A stretch of DNA of 8,453 nt from Cyanobacteriota bacterium (GCA_026389255.1 JAPLIF010000200.1:1-8453), one strand, 5' to 3'; shown: positions 1-7,053, counted from the first letter of the stretch. Notes: generated from the sequence alone by a model not told the origin. Translations and numbers: made by a program.

Positions 1-69
1 GAAAGCCTCGAAGCGGAAGCAGACTCGGCCCTGCCAAAGGCTCCACCCCGGCTGCCAGGTCCCTCTTAA
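1..69 (+). CDS. Possible 3' end of a gene entering from the left edge
   Basis: Reading from base 1 in the first frame gives 22 codons (ESLEAEADSALPKA... ending in PGPS) closed by TAA at 67-69. The composition, acidic then proline-rich, would suit a C-terminal tail converging on miaB with a 27-base gap. This is weak: a second plus frame is also open here, no domain can be seen, and the stretch could equally be noncoding sequence downstream of miaB. No terminator hairpin with a T-run was seen on either strand in 1-96. Confidence 0.25.
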   Translation, partial: ESLEAEADSALPKAPPRLPGPS

Positions 70-96
70 AGGTGGGGGCGGATCGGTGCTCGCTGA

Positions 97-1509
97 TCAG
101 CCGGGGCCCTCGGCCTGGCCACTGAGCGAAAAGGGCCGGGCCGTTTCGATGCGCACCGGCACCAGATCCCCCACCCCCCAGCGGTGACCCCCAGCACCCT
201 CGGCGGCAAAAAAGGTGAGCCGGTTGCTGCGGGTGCGTCCCATCAGCTGGAGGGGATTGCGGGGATTGACCCCCTCCACCAGCACCTGCTCCAGCCGTCC
301 GACAAAGCGGGCACTGCGCTGGCGGGCGGTGGCTTCGACCACTCCATTGAGGGCGGCCAGCCGTTCGACCTTGACCGCATCCGGGAGCTGATCCGGCCAA
401 TCGGCGGCGGGGGTGTTGGGGCGGGGGGAATAGGCCGCCGTGTTGACGAGATCAAAACCGATCTCTCCGACCAAATCGACGGTGCGCTGGAACTGGGCGT
501 CGGTTTCGCCAGGAAAACCGACGATCACATCGGCGCTTATCGAGGCGTCGGGCATGCGCTCGCGGATGCGCTCCAGGATGCGGCGATAGCGCTCGATGGT
601 GTAGCCGCGGGCCATGGCCTTGAGCACCTCGTTATCGCCACTCTGGAAGGGGATGTGGAAGTGCTCGCACACCTTGGGTAACGCGGCGCAGGCGTCGATC
701 AGGCGGTCGGTGAAATAGCGGGGATGGCTGGTGGCAAAGCGCAGCCGTTCGATGCCGTCCACCGCGTGCACCTCGCGCAGCAGGTCGGTGAGGGTGTGCT
801 GGCGGCGGCCCTCCGGTGTGATGCCCGGCAGGTCGCGGCCGTAGGCATCGATGTTCTGGCCCAGGAGGGTGACCTCCCGGTAGCCCCGGGCCGCCAGACC
901 CTCCATCTCGAGGCGAATGGCCCCGGGCAGCCGCGATTGTTCGCGCCCCCGCACCGCCGGCACGACGCAATAGGTGCAGCGTTCGTTACAGCCGTAGATC
1001 ACATTCACCCAGGCGCAGACGCGGCTGTCCCGGCGGGCCGTGGTGATGTCCTCCAGGATCTGGTGCTCGTCGGTGGCGACCACCTGCTGGCCATTCTCGA
1101 CCCGGATCAGCAGGCTTTCGAGGCGGTTGGCGTGCTGGGGCCCCATCACCAGATCCAGTTCCGGTACGCGGCGCAGCAGGGATTCACCCTCCTGCTGGGC
1201 CACGCATCCGGCCACCACCAGGGTGAGATGGGGATTGTCCCGTTTGCGCTGCGCCTGGCGCCCCAGATAGCTGTAGACCTTTTGCTCGGCGTTGTCGCGG
1301 ATCGAGCAGGTGTTGTAAAGGACCAGGTCGGCGCTGTGTTCATCCTGGCCGGCCCGATAGCCCATGGCTTCGAGGATGCCGGCCATGCGCTCCGAGTCCG
1401 CCTTGTTCATCTGGCAGCCGAAGGTGGTGATCCAGTACTCCCCCCGCCCGCGTTCGGGGGCGGGGGGAGTTCCAGGGGCGCTGGTGGCGTCGCTGAGGGT
1501 GGCGGTCAT
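97..1509 (-). CDS. miaB: tRNA-2-methylthio-N6-dimethylallyladenosine synthase MiaB
   Basis: Radical-SAM methylthiotransferase that adds a methylthio group to i6A37 in tRNAs reading UNN codons; cytoplasmic, with two [4Fe-4S] clusters. From the chosen ATG the protein has 470 residues, near the usual length. The N-terminal UPF0004 domain (about 24-145) carries Cys32 (FGCQMN), Cys68 (NTCSIR) and Cys102 (AGCVAQ). The radical-SAM motif CNERCTYC gives Cys174, Cys178 and Cys181. LGQNIDAYG (216-224) and [13 protein letters not shown] (356-368) are typical of MiaB, and a TRAM domain covers about 400-455. The frame stays open upstream to 1695, but the extra 62 residues are basic and unlike MiaB. The ATG at 1509 has a GAGG Shine-Dalgarno 8 bases upstream. 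It is divergent from the dgcA-like gene, so any promoter more than about 46 bases upstream lies inside that gene. Confidence 0.96.
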   Translation of the reverse strand: MTATLSDATSAPGTPPAPERGRGEYWITTFGCQMNKADSERMAGILEAMGYRAGQDEHSADLVLYNTCSIRDNAEQKVYSYLGRQAQRKRDNPHLTLVVAGCVAQQEGESLLRRVPELDLVMGPQHANRLESLLIRVENGQQVVATDEHQILEDITTARRDSRVCAWVNVIYGCNERCTYCVVPAVRGREQSRLPGAIRLEMEGLAARGYREVTLLGQNIDAYGRDLPGITPEGRRQHTLTDLLREVHAVDGIERLRFATSHPRYFTDRLIDACAALPKVCEHFHIPFQSGDNEVLKAMARGYTIERYRRILERIRERMPDASISADVIVGFPGETDAQFQRTVDLVGEIGFDLVNTAAYSPRPNTPAADWPDQLPDAVKVERLAALNGVVEATARQRSARFVGRLEQVLVEGVNPRNPLQLMGRTRSNRLTFFAAEGAGGHRWGVGDLVPVRIETARPFSLSGQAEGPG

Positions 1510-1517
1510 GGGGTCAT

Positions 1518-1532
1518 CCTCGGATATCGAGG
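1518..1532 (-). promoter_or_regulatory. Small hairpin covering the miaB ribosome binding site
   Basis: On the minus strand the sequence CCTCGATATCCGAGG forms a 5-bp stem (CCTCG/CGAGG) with a 5-base loop. The 3' arm contains the GAGG that serves as the miaB Shine-Dalgarno. It sits in the 46-base gap between the two divergent starts. It could modestly mask the ribosome site or be an operator half-pair; a stem this short can easily arise by chance in GC-rich DNA. Confidence 0.25.
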
Positions 1533-1555
1533 CTCCTTGGCCCCTGGAAGTGGTT

Positions 1556-2486
1556 ATGGTCCGCCGGAACCTCCGCAATGCGATGCGCTGCAGCCTGCAC
1601 CGGTTTGGCCTCACCAAGGCCGTGCCGCTGGCGATCAGCCGGGGCACCACCTCGGCGGTGGACCGCCTTTTGTTCGTTATTGAAGCCGGGGGCACGACAG
1701 GCTGGGGCGAAACCGGCGGCTTTGAAACGGGCCATCGCCGCTACGAAGGCGGTGCCGGCGGTTCTGGAGCGGCTGGAGCGCTGGTGGAACCAGCTCCCGG
1801 CCAGCCGCATCAAGCTCAAGCTGGGCAGCCCCGAGGGGCTGGAGCACGACCGTTCCCTGGTGGTGGCGGTGGCCGCTGCCATCGAGGCACGGCAGCAGCG
1901 GCTGGGCGGCGCTGCGGCCGAACTGCAGGTCGATGCCAATGGCGGCTGGAGCCTGGAGACGGCTCGCGCGATGGTGTCTTGGCTGGCGGATGCGGGGGTG
2001 GTGCTGGTGGAGCAGCCCCTGCCTCCCCTGCTGGATCCTGAGGCCGATGCGGCCCAGTTCGCGGCCCTGGAGCTGGATTGCCCGATCGCCCTGGTGGCGG
2101 ATGAAAGCTGCTGGAACCTGGCGGATGTGGTGCGCCTGGCTCCCTATGTGGACGGGGTCAACATCAAGCTGCTCAAGAGTGGCGGACTGTCGGAGGCGCT
2201 GGTGATGGCCCGGGCGGCCCAGCGGCTGGGGCTGGAGGTGATGCTGGGCTGCTATTCCGATAGTGCCCTGCTCAACGGGGCCGCCGCCCAGCTGCTGCCC
2301 CTGGTCACTTGGCCCGATTTGGACAGCCACCTCAACCTGGTTGATGATCCCTTTGAGGGGCCCCAACTGGTGCAAGGCGATGGGCTGCGGGCCGGGGACG
2401 GGGCCGGCCTGGGGGTGAGCCTGCGGCCCGCCAGTCCCCTGGCCGAGGCCCTGGCCCCAGGTCCTGGCCCCTGGTCCTGCTGCTGA
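1556..2486 (+). pseudogene. dgcA: Dipeptide epimerase / N-acetyl-D-glutamate racemase (DgcA-like), internally deleted and frameshifted
   Basis: Enolase-superfamily racemase of the L-Ala-D/L-Glu epimerase (YcjG/YkfB) and DgcA group. The normal N-terminus is read from ATG 1556 (GGAAG at 1546-1550) or ATG 1583: [19 protein letters not shown], then [16 protein letters not shown], to about 1749. The rest is in another frame from about 1762 to the TGA at 2484-2486: AVLERLERWW, then the catalytic KLK (IKLKLGS), metal ligands in DANGGW, VEQP and ADES, and the second catalytic lysine region NIKLLKSGG. So the barrel catalytic residues survive, but about 70 residues between cap and barrel are missing compared with E. 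coli YcjG (K151 is my recollection), and the two halves are out of frame. The C-terminal frame is open from an ATG at 1578, giving a 302-residue ORF with about 55 meaningless N-terminal residues. The product is most likely non-functional. It is translationally overlapped with dgcN. Confidence 0.85.
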
Positions 2487-3622
2487 TGGAGGCCCCCATG
2501 CTCGGCCCTGATGACCCGGTGGTGTTGTTGCTGCATGGCGGTCTCGACAACCTCGGCGGCAAGACGGGTTTGGCGATGTTGCGCTATCGCCGCGGACCGA
2601 TCGTGGCGGTGATCGATCCGGCCCATGCCGGCGCCGACCTGGAGACCGTGACGGGCATTGCCCGGCCGGTGCCGGTGCTGGCCTCGATGCAGGCGGCCCT
2701 GGCCCTGCTGCCCGCCAGCGCTGCCAGGCCTGTGGCGGTGGTGGGCCTGGCCCCCTCCGGCGGTCGCTTGCCTGGGGCCCTGCGCGCCGATCTGCTGGTG
2801 GCCCTGGGGGCTGGATGTTCGGCGGCCAGCGGCCTGCACACCCGATTGGGGGATGACCCAGAGCTGGCGGCCAGCTGCCGAGAAGGCGCCTGGATCTGGG
2901 ACCTGCGCCAGGAGCCGGCCGACCTGCCGGTGGCCTCGGGCCGGGCGGCGTCCCTGCCCTGCCGGCGTTTGCTGGCGGTGGGCACGGACATGGCGGTGGG
3001 CAAGATGAGCGCCTGCCTCGAACTGCTGGCGGCGGCCGGGCGCCGGGGGCTGGATGCGCGCTTTATCGGCACCGGCCAGGCGGGCTTGTTGATCAGCGGG
3101 CAGGGCGTCGCCCTGGATGCGGTGCGGGTGGATTACGCAGCCGGTGCGGTGGAGCAGGCGGTGCTGGCGGCGGCGGACCCGGCCGAGCCCCCTGTCTCGG
3201 CGGGTCCGGCGGGGCCCCACACCTGGCTGCTGGTGGAGGGCCAGGGATCCCTCTGCCACCCGGGATCCACAGCCACGTTGCCCTTGATCCGGGGTAGCCA
3301 GCCCACGGACCTGCTGCTGGTGCACCGGGCCGGCCAGACCAGCATCCGCAACCATCCCGACGTGGCCCTGCCGCCCCTGACCGCGGTGATCGATGCGGTC
3401 GAACGGCTGGCGGCCCTGGGCCGGCCGGCCGCAGCGGCATCGGCCCCGACGCCACCGCCCCGGGTGCGGGCCATCGCCCTCAACACCGCCCATCTCGACG
3501 GGGCGGCGGCGCAGCAGGCCCTCGCCGCCACGGCGGCCAGCACGGGTTTACCCTGCTTGGATCCTGTGCGACAGGGGGGAGAGGGTCTCTGGGAGGTATT
3601 GCTGGCTAGGGGGATGGGGTGA
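2486..3622 (+). CDS. dgcN: DUF1611 family protein, D-glutamate N-acetyltransferase DgcN-like
   Basis: A 378-residue DUF1611 protein with two parts: a Rossmann-like N-terminal domain (about 10-150) and a P-loop C-terminal domain (about 160-378). The P-loop variant GTDMAVGK (166-173) is the hallmark of the family; FIGTGQAG (193-200) and VEGQGSLCHPG (250-260, Walker-B region) also match. In marine Proteobacteria and haloarchaea DgcN N-acetylates D-glutamate, and DgcA racemises the product to N-acetyl-L-glutamate, feeding D-Glu into normal metabolism. The start ATG at 2486 uses the A of the dgcA TGA (TGATG), implying translational coupling; the adjacent racemase gene supports the pairing. The precise activity in cyanobacteria is inferred. 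The gene looks intact although its partner is broken. Its 3' end converges on tRNA-His. Confidence 0.82.
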   Translation: MEAPMLGPDDPVVLLLHGGLDNLGGKTGLAMLRYRRGPIVAVIDPAHAGADLETVTGIARPVPVLASMQAALALLPASAARPVAVVGLAPSGGRLPGALRADLLVALGAGCSAASGLHTRLGDDPELAASCREGAWIWDLRQEPADLPVASGRAASLPCRRLLAVGTDMAVGKMSACLELLAAAGRRGLDARFIGTGQAGLLISGQGVALDAVRVDYAAGAVEQAVLAAADPAEPPVSAGPAGPHTWLLVEGQGSLCHPGSTATLPLIRGSQPTDLLLVHRAGQTSIRNHPDVALPPLTAVIDAVERLAALGRPAAAASAPTPPPRVRAIALNTAHLDGAAAQQALAATAASTGLPCLDPVRQGGEGLWEVLLARGMG

Positions 3623-3684
3623 TGGCGAAATTTGATCGTTTGTCTACTTCGTTCTAGGCATCGCTACCCGCCCCTTACTCCCAT

Positions 3685-3714
3685 AAAAAATCAAGGTCCC
3701 CTAAGGGACCTTGA
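3685..3714 (-). terminator. Rho-independent terminator of tRNA-His
   Basis: A perfect 10-bp stem (TCAAGGTCCC at 3691-3700 with GGGACCTTGA at 3705-3714) and a 4-base loop is followed, on the minus strand, by six T's (A-run at 3685-3690 on the plus strand). It starts 9 bases after the 3' end of tRNA-His. On the plus strand it is followed by only AATAAT, so it should work mainly for the tRNA, though the stem may also slow transcription leaving dgcN. Confidence 0.92.
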
Positions 3715-3723
3715 AATAATCAG

Positions 3724-3797
3724 GGCGAGCGAGGGGACTTGAACCCCCGAATGGTGGCGCCACAAGCCACTGCCTTAACCACTTGGCGACGCCCGCC
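3724..3797 (-). tRNA. tRNA-His (anticodon GTG)
   Basis: Full cloverleaf on the minus strand. The acceptor 5' strand GCGGGCG pairs with CGCTCGC (one G-T pair). The D arm is GCC/GGC. The anticodon stem GTGGC/GCCAC holds loop TTGTGGC with anticodon GTG. The T arm has loop TTCAAGT. The base before position 1 is G (complement of 3797), facing C73 (complement of 3724), the G-1:C73 identity pair of tRNA-His. CCA is not encoded. A poor promoter candidate lies just upstream, with TTGTAA as a -10 box and ATGGCA about 17 bases further up. A strong terminator follows. Confidence 0.96.
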
Positions 3798-3838
3798 GTT
3801 CGCTTTCAAACTTACAACACGACCCCGGCGTTTTTGCC

Positions 3839-4285
3839 ATGGTGGCCGGGCCCCTCGTGCGGCTCCTTTCCCTTTTGTCTGTTCCCTTTCCGGCTTTGGT
3901 GATGGGTGCCCTGGCGGCCTCGGTGGCGGCCGCCGGTCTGGTGCTCACCAATCCGGGCCCCGCCGCCTTTGAGGACTTCGCTGCGGATCGGTTGGTGGAT
4001 CTGTTGACGCGGGATCTCTGCGATGAGGGGGGGTTACCGATGATGATGCGGGTGGTGGTGTCTGACTGCCCGGGCTTGGTGCGCTCCCAACGGACGCCGC
4101 TGGGGGCCTGGGCGCGCCAGGGCACGATCCGTCGCAATTTTGGCTTGTTCAGCCTGTACAGCACCAACCTGGGGGGCCAGCAGCTGGCCCAATGGCAGAT
4201 TCCCCGGTACAAGGCCACCACCTTGGCGGCGGCGGGTCGCTTCGTGGTGATCCGCACCGGACGCCAGCAGGGGCTGGAGCCTTGA
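3839..4285 (+). CDS. DUF4359 domain-containing protein, membrane-anchored
   Basis: A 148-residue protein of unknown function. A hydrophobic segment at about 8-36 (uncleaved anchor or signal) leads into TNPGPAAFEDFAADRL (37-52), the conserved opening of the DUF4359 family common in cyanobacteria. Cys61 and Cys77 could form a disulphide outside the cytoplasm. The central NFGLFSLYSTNL (100-111) is also family-like. The start is uncertain: ATG 3839 is the most upstream, but no Shine-Dalgarno is visible; GTG 3899 or ATG 3902 would cut into the membrane segment. The gene begins 41 bases from the divergent tRNA-His. Its stop overlaps the likely TTG start of the amidohydrolase, so the two are probably co-translated. 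Confidence 0.75.
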   Translation: MVAGPLVRLLSLLSVPFPALVMGALAASVAAAGLVLTNPGPAAFEDFAADRLVDLLTRDLCDEGGLPMMMRVVVSDCPGLVRSQRTPLGAWARQGTIRRNFGLFSLYSTNLGGQQLAQWQIPRYKATTLAAAGRFVVIRTGRQQGLEP

Positions 4286-5601
4286 GCCTGTTGCCGCCGC
4301 TGCGCATCCCCCGGATGCTGCTGGATGGCCGGGATGGGCGACTGCCCCAAGGGGATGGCGATGGCTTGGTGTCGGTGGTGCTGGAGATCAACGCGGGGCG
4401 GATACGGGCCCTGCATCCGGCGCCCGAGCCCGAGCCGGAGTCCAACTCGCTGGCGGCGCCTCCCCTGGCCCTGACCCCCCTGGTGGAGCCCCACGCCCAC
4501 CTGGACAAGGCCTTCAGTGCGGCCCGTTTCCCCAATCGCGACGGCACGATTGAGGCGGCCCTGGCGGCCAACCAGGCCGAAACCAGCTGCCGCACCGCCG
4601 AGGATCTGGAGCAGCGGGCCGAGCGCGCCCTGATGCGGGCCTGGCGCCAGGGGCTGCGGGCGATCCGCAGCCACGTCGACTGCAGCGGCGAGCGGGGTGA
4701 TCTCAGCCTGGAGGTGCTCGACGGCCTGCGGCGCCGTTGGGCCGATCGGCTGGAACTGCAGCTGGTGGGCTTGGTGCCGATCCACCACTGGGGCACGGAG
4801 CAGGGCCGCCTCCAGGCGCGCTGGCTGGCGGACCGGGGCGGCCGGCTCGGGGGGGTGATCGGCGCCCCCTTCGGGATCGGCCGCGGCGATGGCCAGGCGG
4901 TGCTGCAGACGTTGCGGTTGGCGGACCAGCTGGGCTGCGGCGTCGACCTGCACCTCGATGAGGGCGTCAGCCACCGGGGCCGGGGCGTGCGGCTGGTCTG
5001 TGAGGCGCTGGAGCGTCAGCGCTTGCAGGTGCCGGTGGTCTGCAGCCACGCCTGCAGCATGGCCCTGTTGCCGCCCCGGGCCTGCCAGCGGCTGGTGGAT
5101 CGCATGGCCCGGTTGGCTTTGGGGGTGGTGGCCCTGCCGAGCACCAATCTCTGGCTGCTGGATCGCCGCGCCGAGGCCACGCCATCGCGGCGGGCCCAGG
5201 CCCCCATCCGCCAGCTGCAGAACAGCGGCGTGGTGGTGGCGGTGGGGGGAGACAACGTCCAGGACGCCTGGTTTCCGGGCGGTGATTTCGACCCCCTGGA
5301 GGTGCTGCGCTTGGCCGTGGTGGCCAGCCACCTGCACCCCTGGAGCCGCCAGGGGTTGGGTCCCTTCACCACCGCCGCCTCCCAGCTCATGCAGTTGGAA
5401 TGGGATGGCATCCTGCGGCCCGGATCCCCCGCCGACCTGGTGGTGCTCGACGCCCAAAGCTGGACCGACCTGCTGGCCCGAACCCCCCAACGCCGGATCC
5501 TGCGCGGCGGCATCTGGCTGCCGAAGCCCGAGCGGGAGGAGCCGGCGGCGCTGTTGAGGGGGTGGGGGGAGGCGGGGCTGGCGTCGGGTCTGGTCCACTG
5601 A
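4282..5601 (+). CDS. Cytosine deaminase-like amidohydrolase
   Basis: Metal-dependent amidohydrolase, TIM-barrel, nearest in motif to cytosine deaminase (CodA) and related hydrolases of cyclic amides. Counting from TTG 4282 (439 residues): PHAHLDK (70-76) supplies the two metal His; DLHLDE gives metal His224 and catalytic Glu227; CSHAC gives His256; GGDNVQD gives Asp324. These match the E. coli CodA H61/H63, H214, E217, H246 and D313 set. LRPGSPADLVVLDA (378-391) is the C-terminal composite-sandwich signature. The substrate cannot be told. The frame is open from 4192, but the first residues there are low-complexity and overlap DUF4359. TTG 4282 overlaps the DUF4359 stop (TTGA) but sits only 2 bases after GGAG; TTG 4291 with an 11-base gap is an alternative. 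No terminator is visible downstream. Confidence 0.85.
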   Translation: MSLLPPLRIPRMLLDGRDGRLPQGDGDGLVSVVLEINAGRIRALHPAPEPEPESNSLAAPPLALTPLVEPHAHLDKAFSAARFPNRDGTIEAALAANQAETSCRTAEDLEQRAERALMRAWRQGLRAIRSHVDCSGERGDLSLEVLDGLRRRWADRLELQLVGLVPIHHWGTEQGRLQARWLADRGGRLGGVIGAPFGIGRGDGQAVLQTLRLADQLGCGVDLHLDEGVSHRGRGVRLVCEALERQRLQVPVVCSHACSMALLPPRACQRLVDRMARLALGVVALPSTNLWLLDRRAEATPSRRAQAPIRQLQNSGVVVAVGGDNVQDAWFPGGDFDPLEVLRLAVVASHLHPWSRQGLGPFTTAASQLMQLEWDGILRPGSPADLVVLDAQSWTDLLARTPQRRILRGGIWLPKPEREEPAALLRGWGEAGLASGLVH

Positions 5602-5606
5602 AATGA

Positions 5607-5741
5607 GCCGCTGCCCAATTGGATCGATTGGAGCGCACCGCCCCCATCTTCTGCGTGCCGAAAGCCGAAATCGCCGAGCAGTCCTACGACCTGCTGCGGC
5701 TCAACCGCTCGTTGCTGGTGTTTCTAGGCCTGGCCTGCTGA
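5607..5741 (+). pseudogene. Scrap of type I restriction-modification methylase C-terminus (HsdM-like)
   Basis: Read after the in-frame TGA at 5604-5606, this stretch gives AQLDRLERTAPIFCVPKAEI, then AEQSYDL and a degraded LRLNRS, with a stop at 5739-5741. The VPKAEIAEQSYDLSLNRY-type motif is a well known ending of N-6 DNA methylase subunits of type I restriction systems, where it precedes a short coiled C-terminal tail. Here it lacks any start or catalytic domain (no NPPF motif), has one extra codon within the YDLSLNRY equivalent, and the tail after about 5711 is unrelated. It is therefore a leftover fragment. It lies 5 bases after the amidohydrolase stop, so a deletion has brought the two together. 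Confidence 0.6.
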
Positions 5742-5798
5742 GCCGTGGTGGCGCGGCCTACGCAGCTCAGACACCAAGTTGGTATCCAACAGATCCAT
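5724..5798 (-). pseudogene. Truncated VapC toxin (PIN domain, N-terminal scrap)
   Basis: From ATG 5798 the minus strand reads MDLLDTNLVSELRRPRHHGS and ends at a stop at 5724. LLDTNxVSELRRPRPHG is the typical start of a PIN-domain VapC ribonuclease, including its first catalytic Asp. The other acidic residues, and about 110 residues, are absent. Similarity ends at about 5745, almost where the HsdM scrap on the other strand ends, so the two fragments meet at a deletion or rearrangement joint. Upstream (5799-5900) another frame reads QRLTSNQGQDAYSRGVVAL, faintly like the end of a Phd-type antitoxin (VTxxGxDAVVV); that is only a guess. Confidence 0.65.
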
Positions 5799-5960
5799 CA
5801 CCGCTACAGCGCCACCACGCCCCGGCTGTAGGCATCCTGTCCCTGGTTCGACGTCAGGCGCTGCCTTGCGGGAACCCGGGATCTCGTCAGCGGCTGGGTT
5901 TTCCTGGCTTTGCCTGGTCATTCCTGATGGCCCATGGAGGGTTCAGATCAGGCCAGGGGA
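5799..5960. other. Degraded intergenic stretch between toxin scrap and AlbA_2 remnant
   Basis: No intact gene. On the minus strand short open pieces occur in several frames: a possible antitoxin relic (see the VapC scrap), and at 6040-5948 a 30-codon piece reading KPPYRLHIHFEQAKQADRRN and ending at a TGA at 5948-5950, in a different frame from the AlbA_2 gene it overlaps. I recognise neither. The composition looks like former coding sequence. Confidence 0.4.
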
Positions 5961-6644
5961 TCACCAGGCCGTTGTAGGAGCGTGTTTCTTCTGTCTGCCT
6001 GCTTGGCCTGCTCGAAGTGGATATGGAGGCGATAGGGAGGCTTTTATAAGGGCAGGATCAGTTTTTGGGGTCCACGTCATCACCATGCCAACTGGCCCAC
6101 CGGGGCTGATGATTTCGATCCGATTCGCATACCAGGAGAGATCTAGATCACCCAGTTCGGCACTGCTGCAGGGCCTGGCATCGAAAGGCTGATCACGGAA
6201 GCGGCGCTTCTCGTTGAGGATGCGCTCGTCCTGAGCGTTGGCGATGTCACGCCGTGGTCCTGTACGGATCCAGATTCTTCCGTCATAGCGAACTGGAGGG
6301 GAGTCAGCGGGCCTTATGGTGACAACAGCGATTTCGGCTCCCTTCAGCACTCGCTTTTTAACGGTGATTGATGGTGGAGGTATAATTTTGCCATCAGTCT
6401 TGACATCGGAAAGAGTCAGCAGCAGTTGATCGTCAATTGGTATGTTAGAAGGAGTACCGTTATCCTTTGCACCTACAAAAAGGACTCCAGGAGTATTGTG
6501 ATTAGGAAGGTCGTTGGCAAATGCACAGACAGCTTGCCTTCCTTTTGACTTGGTATCGCCTGCCCAGGACTCCTTGCGTTCAGCCTGATCGGATTCGATG
6601 TCGTCCAAGAGGGCTTCTAGTTGTGAATCTGAGTAGTAGCTCAT
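5961..6644 (-). pseudogene. AlbA_2 (Schlafen-type) putative DNA-binding/ATP-binding protein with internal deletion
   Basis: From ATG 6644 (MSYYSDSQ) this is a 227-residue ORF. Residues about 20-150 form an AlbA_2 domain: ERKESW (22-27), VCAFAND (39-45), GVLFVGAKDNG (53-63), and RYDGRIWIRTGPRR (119-132). Full-length relatives continue for several hundred residues into a divergent AAA_4/HATPase_c_4 region. Here LGDLDLS (164-170) jumps directly to WYANRIEIISPGGPVG (171-186), which belongs near the ATPase domain, and everything after about 186 is unfamiliar up to the stop. So an in-frame deletion joined two distant parts and the 3' end is lost. Family members are often in mobile or defence regions; the function here is probably gone, though a free AlbA_2 domain might still be made. 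It begins 4 bases after vapC; no Shine-Dalgarno is visible. Base composition is clearly more A+T-rich than its neighbours, suggesting transfer. Confidence 0.75.
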
Positions 6645-6648
6645 GGGT

Positions 6649-7053
6649 TTAGGCAGGGCGTTCAAGGCGCTGCAGGCGCAGCTCACTCACCGAGGCAATG
6701 GCCTCGAAGTCGGTGTCGAAGCTCACCAGCACGGCGTTGTGGTGCAGGGCCACGGCGGCCACCAATAGATCAAGGCTGAGCACGGTGCGGCCGATCTGGC
6801 GGCAAGCCTGGCCCAGGTCGATCGCCTGCTGCCATAGATCGGTCGGGGTATGGAGCGTCGGCAAGGTGGCGAACTGGGCCTCCAGTTGGCGCGTCTCGTC
6901 CGGTCGGGCGGACCGCAGCAGCTCGAAGCGCACCGGTTCGGCCAGGTGCGCTGCGGGATCGAGCACGAAGGGTGCGATGAACTGCTTCAGCGAGGCCGGG
7001 CTGCGGGCCCGGGTGAAGTCGATCCAAAGGCTGGTGTCGAGCAGCAGGGTCAT
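6649..7053 (-). CDS. vapC: VapC-type toxin, PIN-domain ribonuclease
   Basis: A 134-residue PIN-domain protein, the normal size for a VapC. The four acidic metal-binding positions are present: Asp6 (LLLDTSLW), Glu44 (VRFELLR), Asp95 (SLDLLVAA) and Asp113/Asp115 (SFDTDF). Such toxins cut tRNA or rRNA when freed from their antitoxin. Its ATG at 7053 overlaps the vapB stop (ATGA), the usual arrangement of a coupled toxin-antitoxin pair. The frame is open to 7125, but the extra residues lie inside vapB in another frame. The gene looks intact. The target cannot be told from sequence. Confidence 0.9.
   Translation of the reverse strand: MTLLLDTSLWIDFTRARSPASLKQFIAPFVLDPAAHLAEPVRFELLRSARPDETRQLEAQFATLPTLHTPTDLWQQAIDLGQACRQIGRTVLSLDLLVAAVALHHNAVLVSFDTDFEAIASVSELRLQRLERPA

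Noticed and set aside
724..1683. 319-codon open frame on the plus strand
   Set aside because: Antisense to miaB, whose radical-SAM cysteines and TRAM domain are unmistakable.
1653..1749. Programmed frameshift in dgcA
   Set aside because: About 70 residues are missing as well as the frame change, which a ribosomal slip cannot explain; no slippery heptamer was noticed.
2252..3493. 413-codon open frame on the minus strand
   Set aside because: Antisense to dgcN and the end of dgcA, Gly/Gln/Arg-rich, no family resemblance; the plus-strand frame has the DUF1611 motifs.
3691..3714. Terminator of dgcN on the plus strand
   Set aside because: The stem is symmetric, but the plus strand lacks a T-run after it; the six T's are on the minus strand.
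3724..3797. tRNA-His as the integration site of the defence island
   Set aside because: The debris lies about 1.8 kb away beyond two intact genes, and no repeat of the tRNA 3' end or integrase was seen in the window.
3775..5598. Very long open frame on the minus strand (607 codons)
   Set aside because: It is antisense to DUF4359 and the amidohydrolase, begins in the amidohydrolase and runs into the tRNA gene; its translation is Gln/His/Pro-rich with no domain. A GC-rich shadow frame.
5603..5977. 124-codon plus-strand open frame starting at ATGAGCCGC
   Set aside because: No recognisable domain; it overlaps the better supported HsdM and VapC scraps in other frames.
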